A stretch of 64,000 nt of DNA, from NCBI RefSeq assembly GCF_024753135.1, contig NZ_JANUGP010000009.1, positions 124,001 through 188,000 on the forward strand, written 5' to 3'. Within the stretch, counting starts at the first letter, position 1. Every line of letters starts with the position of its first letter. The position numbers and the translations under genes were made by a program. Of the stretch, positions 37,604-46,223 are shown in pieces. The DNA comes from Streptomyces pyxinicus. Its GTDB lineage: Bacteria > Actinomycetota > Actinomycetes > Streptomycetales > Streptomycetaceae. A model generated the notes under the pieces. It saw only the letters and a list, made by a program, of their open reading frames with translations. It ran no database searches and had not been told where the DNA came from.

Positions 37604-38197
37604 ATGCGCCGCGCCTTGATCGTCGTAGACGTGCAGAACGACTTCTGCGAGGGGGGCAGTCTCGCCGTGGCCGGGGGTGCCGACGTGGCCGCCGCCATCA
37701 CCGAGCTGATCGGGCAGGCGGCGGGCACCGGATACCGGCACGTGGTGGCCACCCGCGATCACCACATCGCCCCCGGCGGCCACTTCGCGGACAACCCCGA
37801 CTACGTCCGGTCCTGGCCCGCGCACTGCGTCGCCGGCACCGAGGGCGTGGGCTTCCACCCGAACTTCGCCCCGGCCGTCGCCTCCGGCGCGGTCGACGCC
37901 GTCTTCGACAAGGGCGCGTACTCGGCGGCCTACAGCGGCTTCGAGGGCGCCGACGAGAACGGCGTCACGCTGGCCGACTGGCTGCGCGAGCGGGAGATCA
38001 CCGAGGTGGACGTGGTCGGCATCGCCACCGACCACTGCGTACGCGCCACCGCCCTGGACGCCGCCCGCGAGGGCTTCCGCACACAGGTCCTGCTGGACCT
38101 GACGGCGGGGGTGTCGGCGGCGACCACGGAGCGCGCCCTGGAGGAGCTGCGCGGCGCCGGCGTGAAACTGACGGGCAAGCCGGTGGTGAGCGGCTAG
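37604..38197 (+). CDS. pncA: Nicotinamidase
   Basis: 197 aa. Converts nicotinamide to nicotinate, the substrate of the preceding PncB, so the two complete NAD salvage. Catalytic triad Asp9 (VVDVQNDF), Lys103 (FDKGAYSAAYSGF) and Cys145 (ATDHCVRAT); metal ligands in ATRDHHIAPGGHF. RBS GAAGGA precedes the ATG, and a TAGGCT (37564-37569) may be its own -10 box. Confidence 0.96.
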   Translation: MRRALIVVDVQNDFCEGGSLAVAGGADVAAAITELIGQAAGTGYRHVVATRDHHIAPGGHFADNPDYVRSWPAHCVAGTEGVGFHPNFAPAVASGAVDAVFDKGAYSAAYSGFEGADENGVTLADWLREREITEVDVVGIATDHCVRATALDAAREGFRTQVLLDLTAGVSAATTERALEELRGAGVKLTGKPVVSG

Positions 38198-38205
38198 GCG
38201 GTCGG

Positions 38206-38538
38206 CTAGGAGGCCGCTTCCACCGGGCCGGGTGGTCTTCGCAGGAGGGCCCGGATCGGGTGCCACAGTTCCGGCGCGGTGACACCGTTGTCGTCGGGTG
38301 CGGTGCGCCATATCAGGCCGTCCGGGTGGTGCAGTACAGCGGTGATCTCGTCCGGCGTCGGAGGCACGGCGTTGCCCCGGAGGTAGATCGCGCGCAGCCC
38401 CAGGTTGCGGAGCCTGGTCAGGGCCCGGGCCCGGTTGCGGGCGTGCACGAGGACCCGCACCCCGGCGGGGTCGTAGGGCAGGTTCAGCGCCACCACGACC
38501 GTGCCGTTCGGCAGCTTGCAGAAGCCTCCAGCGGCCAT
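38206..38538 (-). CDS. Small conserved protein, function unknown
   Basis: 110 aa. Soluble, mixed alpha/beta: VVVALNLPYDPAGVRVLVHARNRARALTRLRNLGLRAIYLRGNAVPPTPDEITAVLHH. The pattern suggests a small regulator-like or PH-type fold, but no family is recognised. It ends 8 bp from pncA (convergent). Coding bias at third positions supports it as a real gene. Confidence 0.6.
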   Translation of the reverse strand: MAAGGFCKLPNGTVVVALNLPYDPAGVRVLVHARNRARALTRLRNLGLRAIYLRGNAVPPTPDEITAVLHHPDGLIWRTAPDDNGVTAPELWHPIRALLRRPPGPVEAAS

Positions 38539-38599
38539 GCGGTCACATCCCCGTTCCGGTCGGTGTCAATAAGCGGTTCACAGGACGCACCTAAACACG

Positions 38600-38633
38600 A
38601 TCGGCGGCAACCCGCCAAGGGGCTGCCGCCGAT
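38600..38633 (-). terminator. Terminator after the M6 peptidase gene
   Basis: 10-bp arms ATCGGCGGCA (38600-38609) and TGCCGCCGAT (38624-38633), 26 bases beyond the peptidase stop. Outer bases CACAGG/CCTGTG can extend the stem. Confidence 0.75.
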
Positions 38634-38659
38634 ACGCCTGTGACCTGCGGTTTTGTGGA

Positions 38660-41020
38660 CTACTTCACCGCGGGGCCGACCTTGAGCTGGATCGTGGAGC
38701 CGTCCTTGGCCTCCTTGACGATCGTTATCTTGGTGTTGGTGTCAGTGACCTTCACCGCACCGGTGGGGTTCGCCGGGTCCCAGTAGGTGCTGGTGTGGTC
38801 GTTGAACACCGAGACGCCCTTGGACGCCTTGACCTTCAGCGCGACGTCGGCCTTGTGCAGCGTGATGCCGTCCGTGCCGTAGAGGCTGAACGGGGAGTCG
38901 TAGGCCTGGACGCGGTTGCGCAGCAGCGTGCCGTCGGCCCACTTCAGCAGCTTCGGGTGCGAGTCGATCGGCAGGATCAGGCCGGTGCCCGGGTGACCGC
39001 CGGGGTTCGCGTTGGTGTTGTTGTCCGCCTGGGAGGTGTCCCACTTCCAGATCAGCAGGCCGTTCTGGTACGGGTAGTGCTCCACCCAGTCGGGGCGCTT
39101 GGCCGAACCGAAGTTGTACGGGCCGGTCTTGAGCTGCTTGTCGTACGACACGTACTGCCGGTTCTCGGCGATGTAGTACTGCTTGTAGTCCTTGGTGAAG
39201 GACGCGCCGATGCGGGAGAAGCCGGCCGCGGTCCAGGCGGCGTCCTGCGTCTCGGCGTTGTCCGAGAACACCGGGGTGCCGTCCGCGGTCACGCTGATCT
39301 GGTCGGCCGTGAAGCCGGCCTCGGCGACACCGCCGTCGGAGGTGTAGCGGAAGCGCAGGTCGATCTTCTTGCCGGCGTAGGCGTCGAGCGGGAACGACAG
39401 CTTCTTGTGGGTCCCCGAGAAGCCGGTGAGCACGGGCTTGCCGCTGCCGTCACGCGGCACGGCCTGGCCGTCCGCCGTGCCGTCCAGGGCGGTCCAGTTG
39501 GCGCCGCCGTCGGTGGACACCTCGGTGTAGAGGTAGTCGTAGCCGTCCTCGATGGCCCACCAGCCGTCCAGGTCCAGCTTCGCCGAGGACTTGCCGGTCA
39601 GGTCGACGGAACGGGTCAGCGTGTTCTTGAGGTTGTCACCGCTGCCGCTCCACCACTGGGTCGCACCCTCGGCGGGCTGGGTGATCGTGGTGGTGACCGC
39701 CTTGTCGGGCAGGTTGACCACGAGGGCCTGCTTGTCCCAGGTGTTGTACTCGGCGGGGCCCAGCTTGTGCGTGGACTGCTTGCCGGCCTTGGCGGTGTCG
39801 TAGTTCAGCCAGCCGAGCTGCAGCTTGTCCCAGGCGTTCATGTCGCCGGGCAGGTCGCCGATGGACTCCTTGCCGGTGCCCAGCCAGGAACCGGAGGACA
39901 TCAGGGTCCAGAAGCCGGTGGAGTTCTCGCCGCCCGCGGTGTCGTACTCGTCCGGCAGGCCGAGGTCGTGGCCGTACTCGTGGGCGAAGACGCCGAGGCC
40001 GCCGTTCTCGGGCTGGATGGTGTAGTCACCGACCCAGACACCGGTGTTGCCGACCGGCGCGCCGCCGAGCTTGTTGCCCGACGGACCGGTGGCGCCGGCG
40101 TCGGTGCCGAAGGCGTACCAGCGGTGGGCCCAGATCGCGTCCTTGCCCTGGGCACCGCCGCCCGCGGACTCGTCCTCACCGGCGTGCACGATCTGGAAGT
40201 GGTCGACGTAGCCGTCCGGCTCGTTGAAGTTGCCGTCGCCGTCGTAGTCGTAGCGGTCCCACTGGTCGTACTTGGCCAGGTCCGTCTTGATCGCGGCGTC
40301 CGACTTGCCGGCCGCCTTCTGCTGGGCGACCCAGGCGTTCAGGCCGTCGCTGACGACGTTCCACACGGTGTTGCAGTTGGTCTGACCGCAGGCGTTGTTG
40401 CCGTAACGGGCCTCGTTGTAGGGGACCTTGACCCAGTTCGAGACCTCGCCGGAGACCGAGTAGCGGCCCGAGGACTGCTTCTCGTAGTACTTCTTCAGCG
40501 ACTCGGTCTTCTTGCCGGTGCCGAAGTAGAGGTCCTGGTAGTGCTTCTGGTTGTAGTCCTTCTGCCAGGCCGTGGAGTTGTCCTTCTTGCGGTCCGGCGC
40601 GGCGATCTTGTTGTGCAGCGGGCCGGCGGTGCCGCCGTACTTGGGGTCGGTCTGGTTGCCGAACTCCACCAGGATCGTGAAGATCTTGTCGGTCTTCTCG
40701 CGGCTCAGCTCGACGTACTTGCTCTGGCCCTTGCGGCTCGCGAGCTTGACGACCTTCGAGCCGTTGCGCTCCTCGGCCTTGGCCTTGCCCGATATGAGCT
40801 GGTTGAGGGCTTCCTCGCGCTGGGCGTCCTGCGTCTTGCTCAGCGGGCCGTCGAGGTCGTGCTTCTGCTGCTTCACCGGTGCCGGGTCGTGCCGGTTGAC
40901 GGCCGCGCTCCCGGTGCTGGTGCTCGCCTCCGCGACGGCGAAGGTGGCGAACGTGGCGGAGGCCGCCGCGAGCGTCACGCCGATGGCCGCCGCTCTGAAC
41001 GTCCAGGATCTGCTGGTCAC
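38660..41020 (-). CDS. Secreted M6 family (immune inhibitor A-like) metalloprotease
   Basis: 786 aa from a GTG at 41020 behind GGAGGAATCAA. Signal peptide to about residue 31. Zinc site HEYGHDLGLPDEYD (H347, E348, H351) within FAHEYGH; a Met-turn candidate is WTLMSSGSW. An N-terminal propeptide (about 32-110), a catalytic domain (about 112-440) and C-terminal beta-sandwich domains follow; LDLDGWWAIEDGYDYLYTEVS and the second VAEAGFTADQISVTADG look like MAM/immune-inhibitor modules. Secreted into the medium and able to degrade host or competitor proteins in relatives; the role in Streptomyces is probably nutritional. Confidence 0.94.
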   Translation of the reverse strand: MTSRSWTFRAAAIGVTLAAASATFATFAVAEASTSTGSAAVNRHDPAPVKQQKHDLDGPLSKTQDAQREEALNQLISGKAKAEERNGSKVVKLASRKGQSKYVELSREKTDKIFTILVEFGNQTDPKYGGTAGPLHNKIAAPDRKKDNSTAWQKDYNQKHYQDLYFGTGKKTESLKKYYEKQSSGRYSVSGEVSNWVKVPYNEARYGNNACGQTNCNTVWNVVSDGLNAWVAQQKAAGKSDAAIKTDLAKYDQWDRYDYDGDGNFNEPDGYVDHFQIVHAGEDESAGGGAQGKDAIWAHRWYAFGTDAGATGPSGNKLGGAPVGNTGVWVGDYTIQPENGGLGVFAHEYGHDLGLPDEYDTAGGENSTGFWTLMSSGSWLGTGKESIGDLPGDMNAWDKLQLGWLNYDTAKAGKQSTHKLGPAEYNTWDKQALVVNLPDKAVTTTITQPAEGATQWWSGSGDNLKNTLTRSVDLTGKSSAKLDLDGWWAIEDGYDYLYTEVSTDGGANWTALDGTADGQAVPRDGSGKPVLTGFSGTHKKLSFPLDAYAGKKIDLRFRYTSDGGVAEAGFTADQISVTADGTPVFSDNAETQDAAWTAAGFSRIGASFTKDYKQYYIAENRQYVSYDKQLKTGPYNFGSAKRPDWVEHYPYQNGLLIWKWDTSQADNNTNANPGGHPGTGLILPIDSHPKLLKWADGTLLRNRVQAYDSPFSLYGTDGITLHKADVALKVKASKGVSVFNDHTSTYWDPANPTGAVKVTDTNTKITIVKEAKDGSTIQLKVGPAVK

Positions 41021-41366
41021 TTGATTCCTCCCCCGCGCCGCGGGCACGGACAGGGGGTCCCGGAGTCATGGAGGGTTCCGTGCGCGCACGATCAACGCGT
41101 GTTCAAGTGACGTCATTTGACTAGAGGTTTAGAAGAAAAGACAGACCTTGACTTGAGCAGGACAAGTGCACTATGCGGAGCCGACGTCCGCTTTGCGAAC
41201 GGGGGAACACGTGAGCCCCGGTCGAGCCACCGGGGCCATGACTCCGTGCGCCCCCTGTGCACCGGTACCGTGGGTTAGGTCGTGCTTACCGGGCAGGTGG
41301 CTCGGGCATGCAGGCGAAGAGAGTCGTCCGGCACCTCCCCCGAAATCTTCCGAGGACACGATTGCC
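41021..41366. other. 346-bp divergent gap, M6 peptidase and small membrane gene
   Basis: No protein gene is supported here. On the plus strand TTGACT (41148-41153) and TATGCG (41172-41177) with an 18-bp spacer form a possible promoter; TAGGTC near 41276 is an alternative -10 closer to the small gene. The 41180-41360 stretch is GC-rich and structured, but I could not match it to a riboswitch class. Confidence 0.4.
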
Positions 41367-41594
41367 ATGCCTCGTCCGACCGCCGCACAGCTCGCCTACG
41401 GTTCCTGCACCGTGATCCTCTCGACGCTCGCCATGCTGCTGCTGTCCGAGACGAGTTCGGGCGTCGGGATCGCGGTCATCGCCCTCGCGGCCCTGGCACT
41501 GGGCATCCTGGTCGCCATGACGGTCCCGGCACCCAGGGCCACCGCGTCCCCCGCCGGGGCCGAGGAGAAGGAGCGCGTCCCCACGGCCCTGTGA
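41367..41594 (+). CDS. Small two-helix membrane protein
   Basis: 75 aa from the ATG at 41367, with CGAGGA 11 bases upstream. Two hydrophobic helices (about residues 6-27 and 33-53) and a charged Ala/Pro tail (SPAGAEEKERVPTAL). No family is recognised; this size and topology are common among developmentally expressed Streptomyces proteins. Convergent to the RDD gene with 43 bp between them. Confidence 0.6.
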   Translation: MPRPTAAQLAYGSCTVILSTLAMLLLSETSSGVGIAVIALAALALGILVAMTVPAPRATASPAGAEEKERVPTAL

Positions 41595-41637
41595 GCGCCG
41601 GTCGCCCTGTGCGGATCGGACGCCCTGCGCGGATCGG

Positions 41638-42369
41638 CTAACGGGTGCTGACCTCCACCGTCTTGGCCGCCTTGTCGTGCAGGCCCTGCTTGTACGGCTT
41701 GTCGAAGAAGCTCCAGCCGCCGCAGATGACCGTCCAGACGCAGGCGCAGCAGAAGGCGAACGGCAGCCACAGCACGAGGGCGCGGACCAGCGACGTCTGC
41801 ATGGAGGGCGTCGCGCCGTCGGACAGGTTGGCCACGCGCATGCCGAGCCACTTCTTGCCGAGGGTCTGGCCGGTGCGGCCGATCAGGAAGGTGTCGTAGG
41901 CGATGTAGAGGACGGCCGCGACGACGGACTGGCCGATCGACCGGCCGACCTCGATGTTGTCGCCGTCGACGCTGTACTCGCGGACGCCGAACGCCCAGGT
42001 GAGCAGCCAGACGACGATACCGACCAGGATCATGTCGATGATCCGCGCGAGCGTCCGCCGGCCGCTGTCGGCGAGCGGGGGCATACCGGCCAGCGGGTCG
42101 CCCGGATGACCGCCGGCCCCGCCCCCGTAGGGGCCGCCGCCGGGGGGACCCTCCCCGTAGGGGCTCCCGCCGTAGGGGCTCCCGCCGTAGGGGGGCGGCT
42201 GCTGGCCCCCGTACGGGTGTCCCGGGGGCGGGGGCTGCTGGGCACCGCCGTACGGGGCGTCGTACGGCGAGCCCGACCCCTGGCCCGGCTGGTCCGACGG
42301 GGGCCGCTTCCTGAACGGGTCGTCCTCGGGGGGCTGTGCTCCGGAGCCGGGGGGCGGTTCGCTGCTCAT
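41638..42369 (-). CDS. RDD family membrane protein with Pro/Gly/Tyr-rich N-tail
   Basis: 243 aa. Residues 1-95 are a disordered PPGHPYGGQQPPPYGGSPYGG tail with several PYGG repeats. From about 100 onward the RDD domain begins with SGRRTLARIIDMILVG (the R-D-D motif position), then TFLIGRTGQTLGKKWLGMRVA and a final cytoplasmic stretch. Three predicted helices. RDD proteins are envelope proteins sometimes working as Na+/H+ antiporters. Followed by a second RDD gene upstream on the same strand. Confidence 0.85.
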   Translation of the reverse strand: MSSEPPPGSGAQPPEDDPFRKRPPSDQPGQGSGSPYDAPYGGAQQPPPPGHPYGGQQPPPYGGSPYGGSPYGEGPPGGGPYGGGAGGHPGDPLAGMPPLADSGRRTLARIIDMILVGIVVWLLTWAFGVREYSVDGDNIEVGRSIGQSVVAAVLYIAYDTFLIGRTGQTLGKKWLGMRVANLSDGATPSMQTSLVRALVLWLPFAFCCACVWTVICGGWSFFDKPYKQGLHDKAAKTVEVSTR

Positions 42370-42441
42370 GGCCCGAGTGGAACCCGAACGCCCCGGCTCC
42401 GCATCCGCCGGGCGTCCGTCCGGAGTACCCGCCCCGCCGGG

Positions 42442-44040
42442 TCAGTCCGCGACGAAGGTGTGGGCGGCCTTGTCGTGCCAGCACTGGCGCCAGGGCCGGT
42501 CGAACAGGCACCACAGGACACCGATGACACCGATGCCGAGCAGCCCGGGCACGCTGTAGACCAGCCAGCGGCGCAGCGCGGCGCCGAAGGCCGGCGGCTC
42601 GTGCGCCTCGATGTCCCGCACCTCGATGCCGCACAGCCGCTTGCCGAGGGTGCGGCCCCACTTGGCGGTGGGCAGCGCCTCGTAGAGCACGCCGGCCACG
42701 AGGAACACGGCGAGGACGATGCCGAGGCTGGTGCCGGTCGTGCCGTCGAGCAGCCAGACGGTGACGGTACGGCCGGACAGCCGGGCCTCGTCGATCTTCT
42801 GCTGGATGTGGTCGGCGGCCCGCGCCCCGAGCGGTACGGCAGCGGCGGCGGTCACGGCACCCACGACCACGCTGTCGACGAGCCGGGCGGCGAACCGCTT
42901 GCCGAGCCCGGCCGGGCGGGCGGCGGCCTGCCGGCGGGCGGCGGCCTGGAAGATGTCGTCGACGGGCGGCTTCCAGGGCGCGACCGGCTCGTCCGCTCCC
43001 CCGGCGCCCCCGGCGCCCCCGGCCAGTTGGTGCACCTGCTGCGCCCAGGAGGACTGGCCCCCGCCGGGCCCCGCGGTGAGCGGCGACCCGGAGCCGCCCT
43101 GCTGCGGCACCGAGGGGGCGACGGCGGCGGGGGCCGGGAAGCCCTGGGGTGCGGGGGCCGGTGCGGCCGGTGACGGTGAGGCGGCGGGCGGCTGGGGCGC
43201 GGGCTGCTGCGGTGCCGGCGCGGATGGGGCGACCGGTGCGAGCGGGGCCGCCTGGGCGTGCTGGGCATGCTGGGCGCCCTGCGGCGCGTCGGCCGCGGCG
43301 CGGGCGGCGGCGGCCTTGCCGGCACCGAAGCCGGGGCCCGCACCCGGTCCCGCACCCGGGCCGGCGGGTGCGGGCCGCCCCGCCGGGGGCGACGCCTGCG
43401 CGGGCACGCCGACGGGCCCCTGCGCACCGAACCCGGCGGCCTCGGCCGGGCCGGAACCGGGCGCGCCGAAGCCGGCACCCGCGCCGGCTGCCGGAGCCGC
43501 CCCCGCGTCGTCACCGCGCCCCGGACCCTGACCGAACGTCGGGGTGCCCTCGGCCGGGACCGCGGCCGGCCCCGGGACCGGGCGGCGGAAGAGGAAGGTG
43601 CCCCCGTCGGGGGCGTCGCCGCCGGGCTCCGGGGCCCCGGGCGCGCCCTCGGCCGGGAGGCGGGGGTCGGCATGGCTCCCGTAGGGGGACGCGGCGGCCC
43701 GGGGGTCGGTGCCCCAGGCGTGGCCCGCGCCGCGCGGGTCGGCGCCGGCCCCCCGCGCCCCGGGGTCCTCGTCGAAGAAGTGGGGTCCCGTCTCCTCCAC
43801 CACCGGAGCCACCGGAGCCACCGGAGCGGACGGAGCCACCGGAACGGACGGGGCCGAGGGGGCCGCCGGGCGGACGCCGGGCGGCGGGACGAGCGACTCG
43901 CCGTCCTTCGGCGCCGGCCGGCTGGTGCCGGGCACCCAGGAGGCGCCGTTCCAGTACCGGACGTAGCCGGGGATGGACGGGTCCGGGTAGTAGCCCTCGC
44001 GGGGCCGGTCGTCACCGGGGGCCGGGGTTGGGGCGCTCAT
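42442..44040 (-). CDS. RDD family protein with DUF2510 head and long linker
   Basis: 532 aa from the ATG at 44040. Residues 12-45 (PREGYYPDPSIPGYVRYWNGASWVP) are a DUF2510 motif. A linker of about 320 residues, rich in Pro/Ala/Gly and likely disordered, precedes the RDD domain (GLGKRFAARLVDSVVVG, then KWGRTLGKRLCGIEVRDIE) at about 390-520. The paired RDD protein is 72 bp away. The exceptional linker suggests a scaffold or surface display at the membrane, but no function is shown. Confidence 0.82.
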   Translation of the reverse strand: MSAPTPAPGDDRPREGYYPDPSIPGYVRYWNGASWVPGTSRPAPKDGESLVPPPGVRPAAPSAPSVPVAPSAPVAPVAPVVEETGPHFFDEDPGARGAGADPRGAGHAWGTDPRAAASPYGSHADPRLPAEGAPGAPEPGGDAPDGGTFLFRRPVPGPAAVPAEGTPTFGQGPGRGDDAGAAPAAGAGAGFGAPGSGPAEAAGFGAQGPVGVPAQASPPAGRPAPAGPGAGPGAGPGFGAGKAAAARAAADAPQGAQHAQHAQAAPLAPVAPSAPAPQQPAPQPPAASPSPAAPAPAPQGFPAPAAVAPSVPQQGGSGSPLTAGPGGGQSSWAQQVHQLAGGAGGAGGADEPVAPWKPPVDDIFQAAARRQAAARPAGLGKRFAARLVDSVVVGAVTAAAAVPLGARAADHIQQKIDEARLSGRTVTVWLLDGTTGTSLGIVLAVFLVAGVLYEALPTAKWGRTLGKRLCGIEVRDIEAHEPPAFGAALRRWLVYSVPGLLGIGVIGVLWCLFDRPWRQCWHDKAAHTFVAD

Positions 44041-44284
44041 GTCCGTCGTCCCGTATCTGCTCGGGGGTGGGATGGGAGCCTCCACATCTATCAGACCCGG
44101 GCACCGCTCACCGCCAGTCCCGCCGGACCCACTCCTTTCGGGCAACGCCGTGCCCGCCGTTCCCCCGCCGACGGGAAAAATCTTCCCGGACTCGCGTAAT
44201 GGCCGCACCCCTGCCCCCTCTCTCCCGGTGCGGGCCGCCAGCCAGCGGTCCGGCAGCAGCGGACGAGGAAAGGACACACCGGCC

Positions 44285-44698
44285 ATGCAGCACACCGTGG
44301 TGGAGCGAGAACTGGAACTGCGGCTCATCCTGTCGCCGGAGCGCGGCATCCCGGTCCCGGCCCGGCTCGGGTACCGCTCCGACGACCCGTACGCCGTCCA
44401 CATCACCTTCCACATCAACTCCGAGCACCCCGTGCACTGGACGTTCGCCCGCGACCTGCTGGTGGAGGGGGTGTTCCGGCCGTGCGGGCACGGGGACGTG
44501 CGGGTGTGGCCGACGAAGGCCGACGGGCGCGGCGTCGTGCTGATGGCGCTCAGCTCACCGGACGGGGACGCCCTGCTGGAGGCGCCGGTCCCGCAGGTGT
44601 CGGCCTGGCTGGAGCGGACGCTGCGGGCGGTGCCGCCGGGGACGGAGGGCGGGCAGCTGGGCATCGACGACGGGCTCGACCAGCTGCTCGCCCAGTGA
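44285..44698 (+). CDS. ssgG: SsgA-like sporulation protein, probably SsgG
   Basis: 137 aa from the ATG at 44285 behind GAGGAAAGG. SALP fold: ERELELRLILSPERGIPVPARLGYRSDDPYAVHITFHI, then VHWTFARDLLVEGVFRPCGHGDVRVWP and GDALLEAPVPQVSAWLERTLRAVPPG. SALPs occur in sporulating actinomycetes and direct septum placement or spore-wall maturation. By position (beside a GlcD-type oxidase, a TPR gene and hppD, as I recall for S. coelicolor SCO2924) this is SsgG, needed for correct placement of sporulation septa. Confidence 0.85.
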   Translation: MQHTVVERELELRLILSPERGIPVPARLGYRSDDPYAVHITFHINSEHPVHWTFARDLLVEGVFRPCGHGDVRVWPTKADGRGVVLMALSSPDGDALLEAPVPQVSAWLERTLRAVPPGTEGGQLGIDDGLDQLLAQ

Positions 44699-44721
44699 GG
44701 GCGGTGGCGCCGGTATCAATG

Positions 44722-46134
44722 TCAGAAGAGCTTGCCGGGGTTGAGGATGCCGAGCGGGTCGAAGACCTGTTTCACGGCCCGCTGCATCTCGACCCCGACG
44801 GGCCCGATCTCCCGGGCCAGCCACTCCTTCTTCAGCACGCCGACGCCGTGCTCGCCGGTGATCGTGCCGCCCAGTTCCAGGCCGAGCGCCATGATCTCGT
44901 CGAAGGACTCCCGGGCCCGCCGGGACTCGTCGGGGTCGCGGGCGTCGAAGCACACGGTGGGGTGGGTGTTGCCGTCCCCGGCGTGCGCGCAGACGCCGAT
45001 GGTCAGTTCGTACTTGGCGGCGATCCGTTCGACGCCGTCGAGCATCTCGCCGAGCCGGGAGCGCGGTACGCACACGTCGTCGATCATCGTCGTGCCCTTC
45101 ACCGCCTCCAGCGCGGTCAGCGCGAGCCGCCGGGCCTGGAGCAGCATCTCGGACTCGGTGGCGTCCTCGGCGGGGACCACCTGGGTGGCGCCGGCGGCCT
45201 CGCACAGGGCGCCGACGGCGGCGAGGTCGGCGGCCGGGTCCGGGGTGTCGAAGGCGGCCAGCAGCAGGGCCTCGGTGGTCTCCGGCAGCCCCATGTGCGC
45301 GAGGTCGTTGACCGCCTTGACGGTCGTACGGTCCATCAGTTCGAGGAGGGACGGGACGTGCCCGCCTGCCATGATCCGGCAGATCGCGTCGCAGGCGGCG
45401 GTCGCGGAGGGGAACTCGGCGGCGAGCACCAGCTGCCGCGGCGGCTTGGGGCGCAGGGCGAGGACCGCGCGGACGACGACGCCGAGCGAGCCCTCGGAGC
45501 CGACGAAGAGCCGGGTGAGGTCGTACCCGGCGACGCCCTTCGCCGTGCGGCGGCCGGTGGACATGAGCCGGCCGTCGGCGAGGACGACGTCCAGGCCGAG
45601 GACGTACTCGGCGGTCACGCCGTACTTGACGCAGCACAGGCCGCCGGAGGCGGTGCCGATGTTGCCGCCGATGGTGCACGTCTCCCAGCTGGAGGGGTCC
45701 GGCGGGTAGTACAGGCCGTGTTCCCCGACGGCGCGGGAGAGGACGGCGTTGACGACGCCCGGCTCGACCACGGCGATCCGGTCGACGGGGCTGATCTCCA
45801 GGACGCGGTCCATCTTGGTGAGGGAGAGCGCGATACAGCCCTCGGTGGCGTTGGCGCCGCCGGACAGGCCGGTGCGCGCGCCCTGCGGGACGACCGGGAC
45901 CCGCAGCTCGGTGGCGGTGCGCATGACGTGCCGCACCTCTTCGACCGTGCGCGGCAGGACGACGACGGCGGGGGCGCCGGCGGGGCAGAAGCTCGCCATG
46001 TCGTTGGCGTAGGAGGCGGTGACGTCGGGGTCGGTCAGGACGGCCTCGGCCGGCAGGACGGCCAGGAGCCGGTCGGTGAGGGGGGAGGCGGCGGCCGCGG
46101 AGTCCTCGTCGCGGCGTGCTTCGATGCGGCTCAT
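44722..46134 (-). CDS. GlcD-type FAD-linked oxidase
   Basis: 470 aa from the ATG at 46134. The FAD-binding domain (about 30-215) has VLPRTVEEVRHVMRTATELRVPVVPQGARTGLSGGANATEG and WETCTIGGNIGTASGGLCCVKYGVTAEYVLGLDVVLADG; the C-terminal domain ends with GDGNTHPTVCF and GGTITGEHGVGVLKKEWL. Such enzymes oxidise glycolate, D-lactate or other 2-hydroxy acids, passing electrons to the membrane chain. No glcE or glcF partner is present, so a single-subunit D-lactate/2-hydroxyglutarate dehydrogenase-like role is more likely. Confidence 0.9.
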   Translation of the reverse strand: MSRIEARRDEDSAAAASPLTDRLLAVLPAEAVLTDPDVTASYANDMASFCPAGAPAVVVLPRTVEEVRHVMRTATELRVPVVPQGARTGLSGGANATEGCIALSLTKMDRVLEISPVDRIAVVEPGVVNAVLSRAVGEHGLYYPPDPSSWETCTIGGNIGTASGGLCCVKYGVTAEYVLGLDVVLADGRLMSTGRRTAKGVAGYDLTRLFVGSEGSLGVVVRAVLALRPKPPRQLVLAAEFPSATAACDAICRIMAGGHVPSLLELMDRTTVKAVNDLAHMGLPETTEALLLAAFDTPDPAADLAAVGALCEAAGATQVVPAEDATESEMLLQARRLALTALEAVKGTTMIDDVCVPRSRLGEMLDGVERIAAKYELTIGVCAHAGDGNTHPTVCFDARDPDESRRARESFDEIMALGLELGGTITGEHGVGVLKKEWLAREIGPVGVEMQRAVKQVFDPLGILNPGKLF

Positions 46135-46223
46135 GATCACAGGGTCGCACTCGCGGCCATCGGTGTGAACCCCGTACGCGCCGCCCTTGGGCCGCATGGA
46201 TGTGCTTGTCATATTGACGCACA

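Noticed and set aside
41180..41360. Riboswitch in the leader of the small membrane gene
   Set aside because: Compared with cobalamin and c-di-AMP consensus features; neither fits. Only general GC-rich structure is seen.
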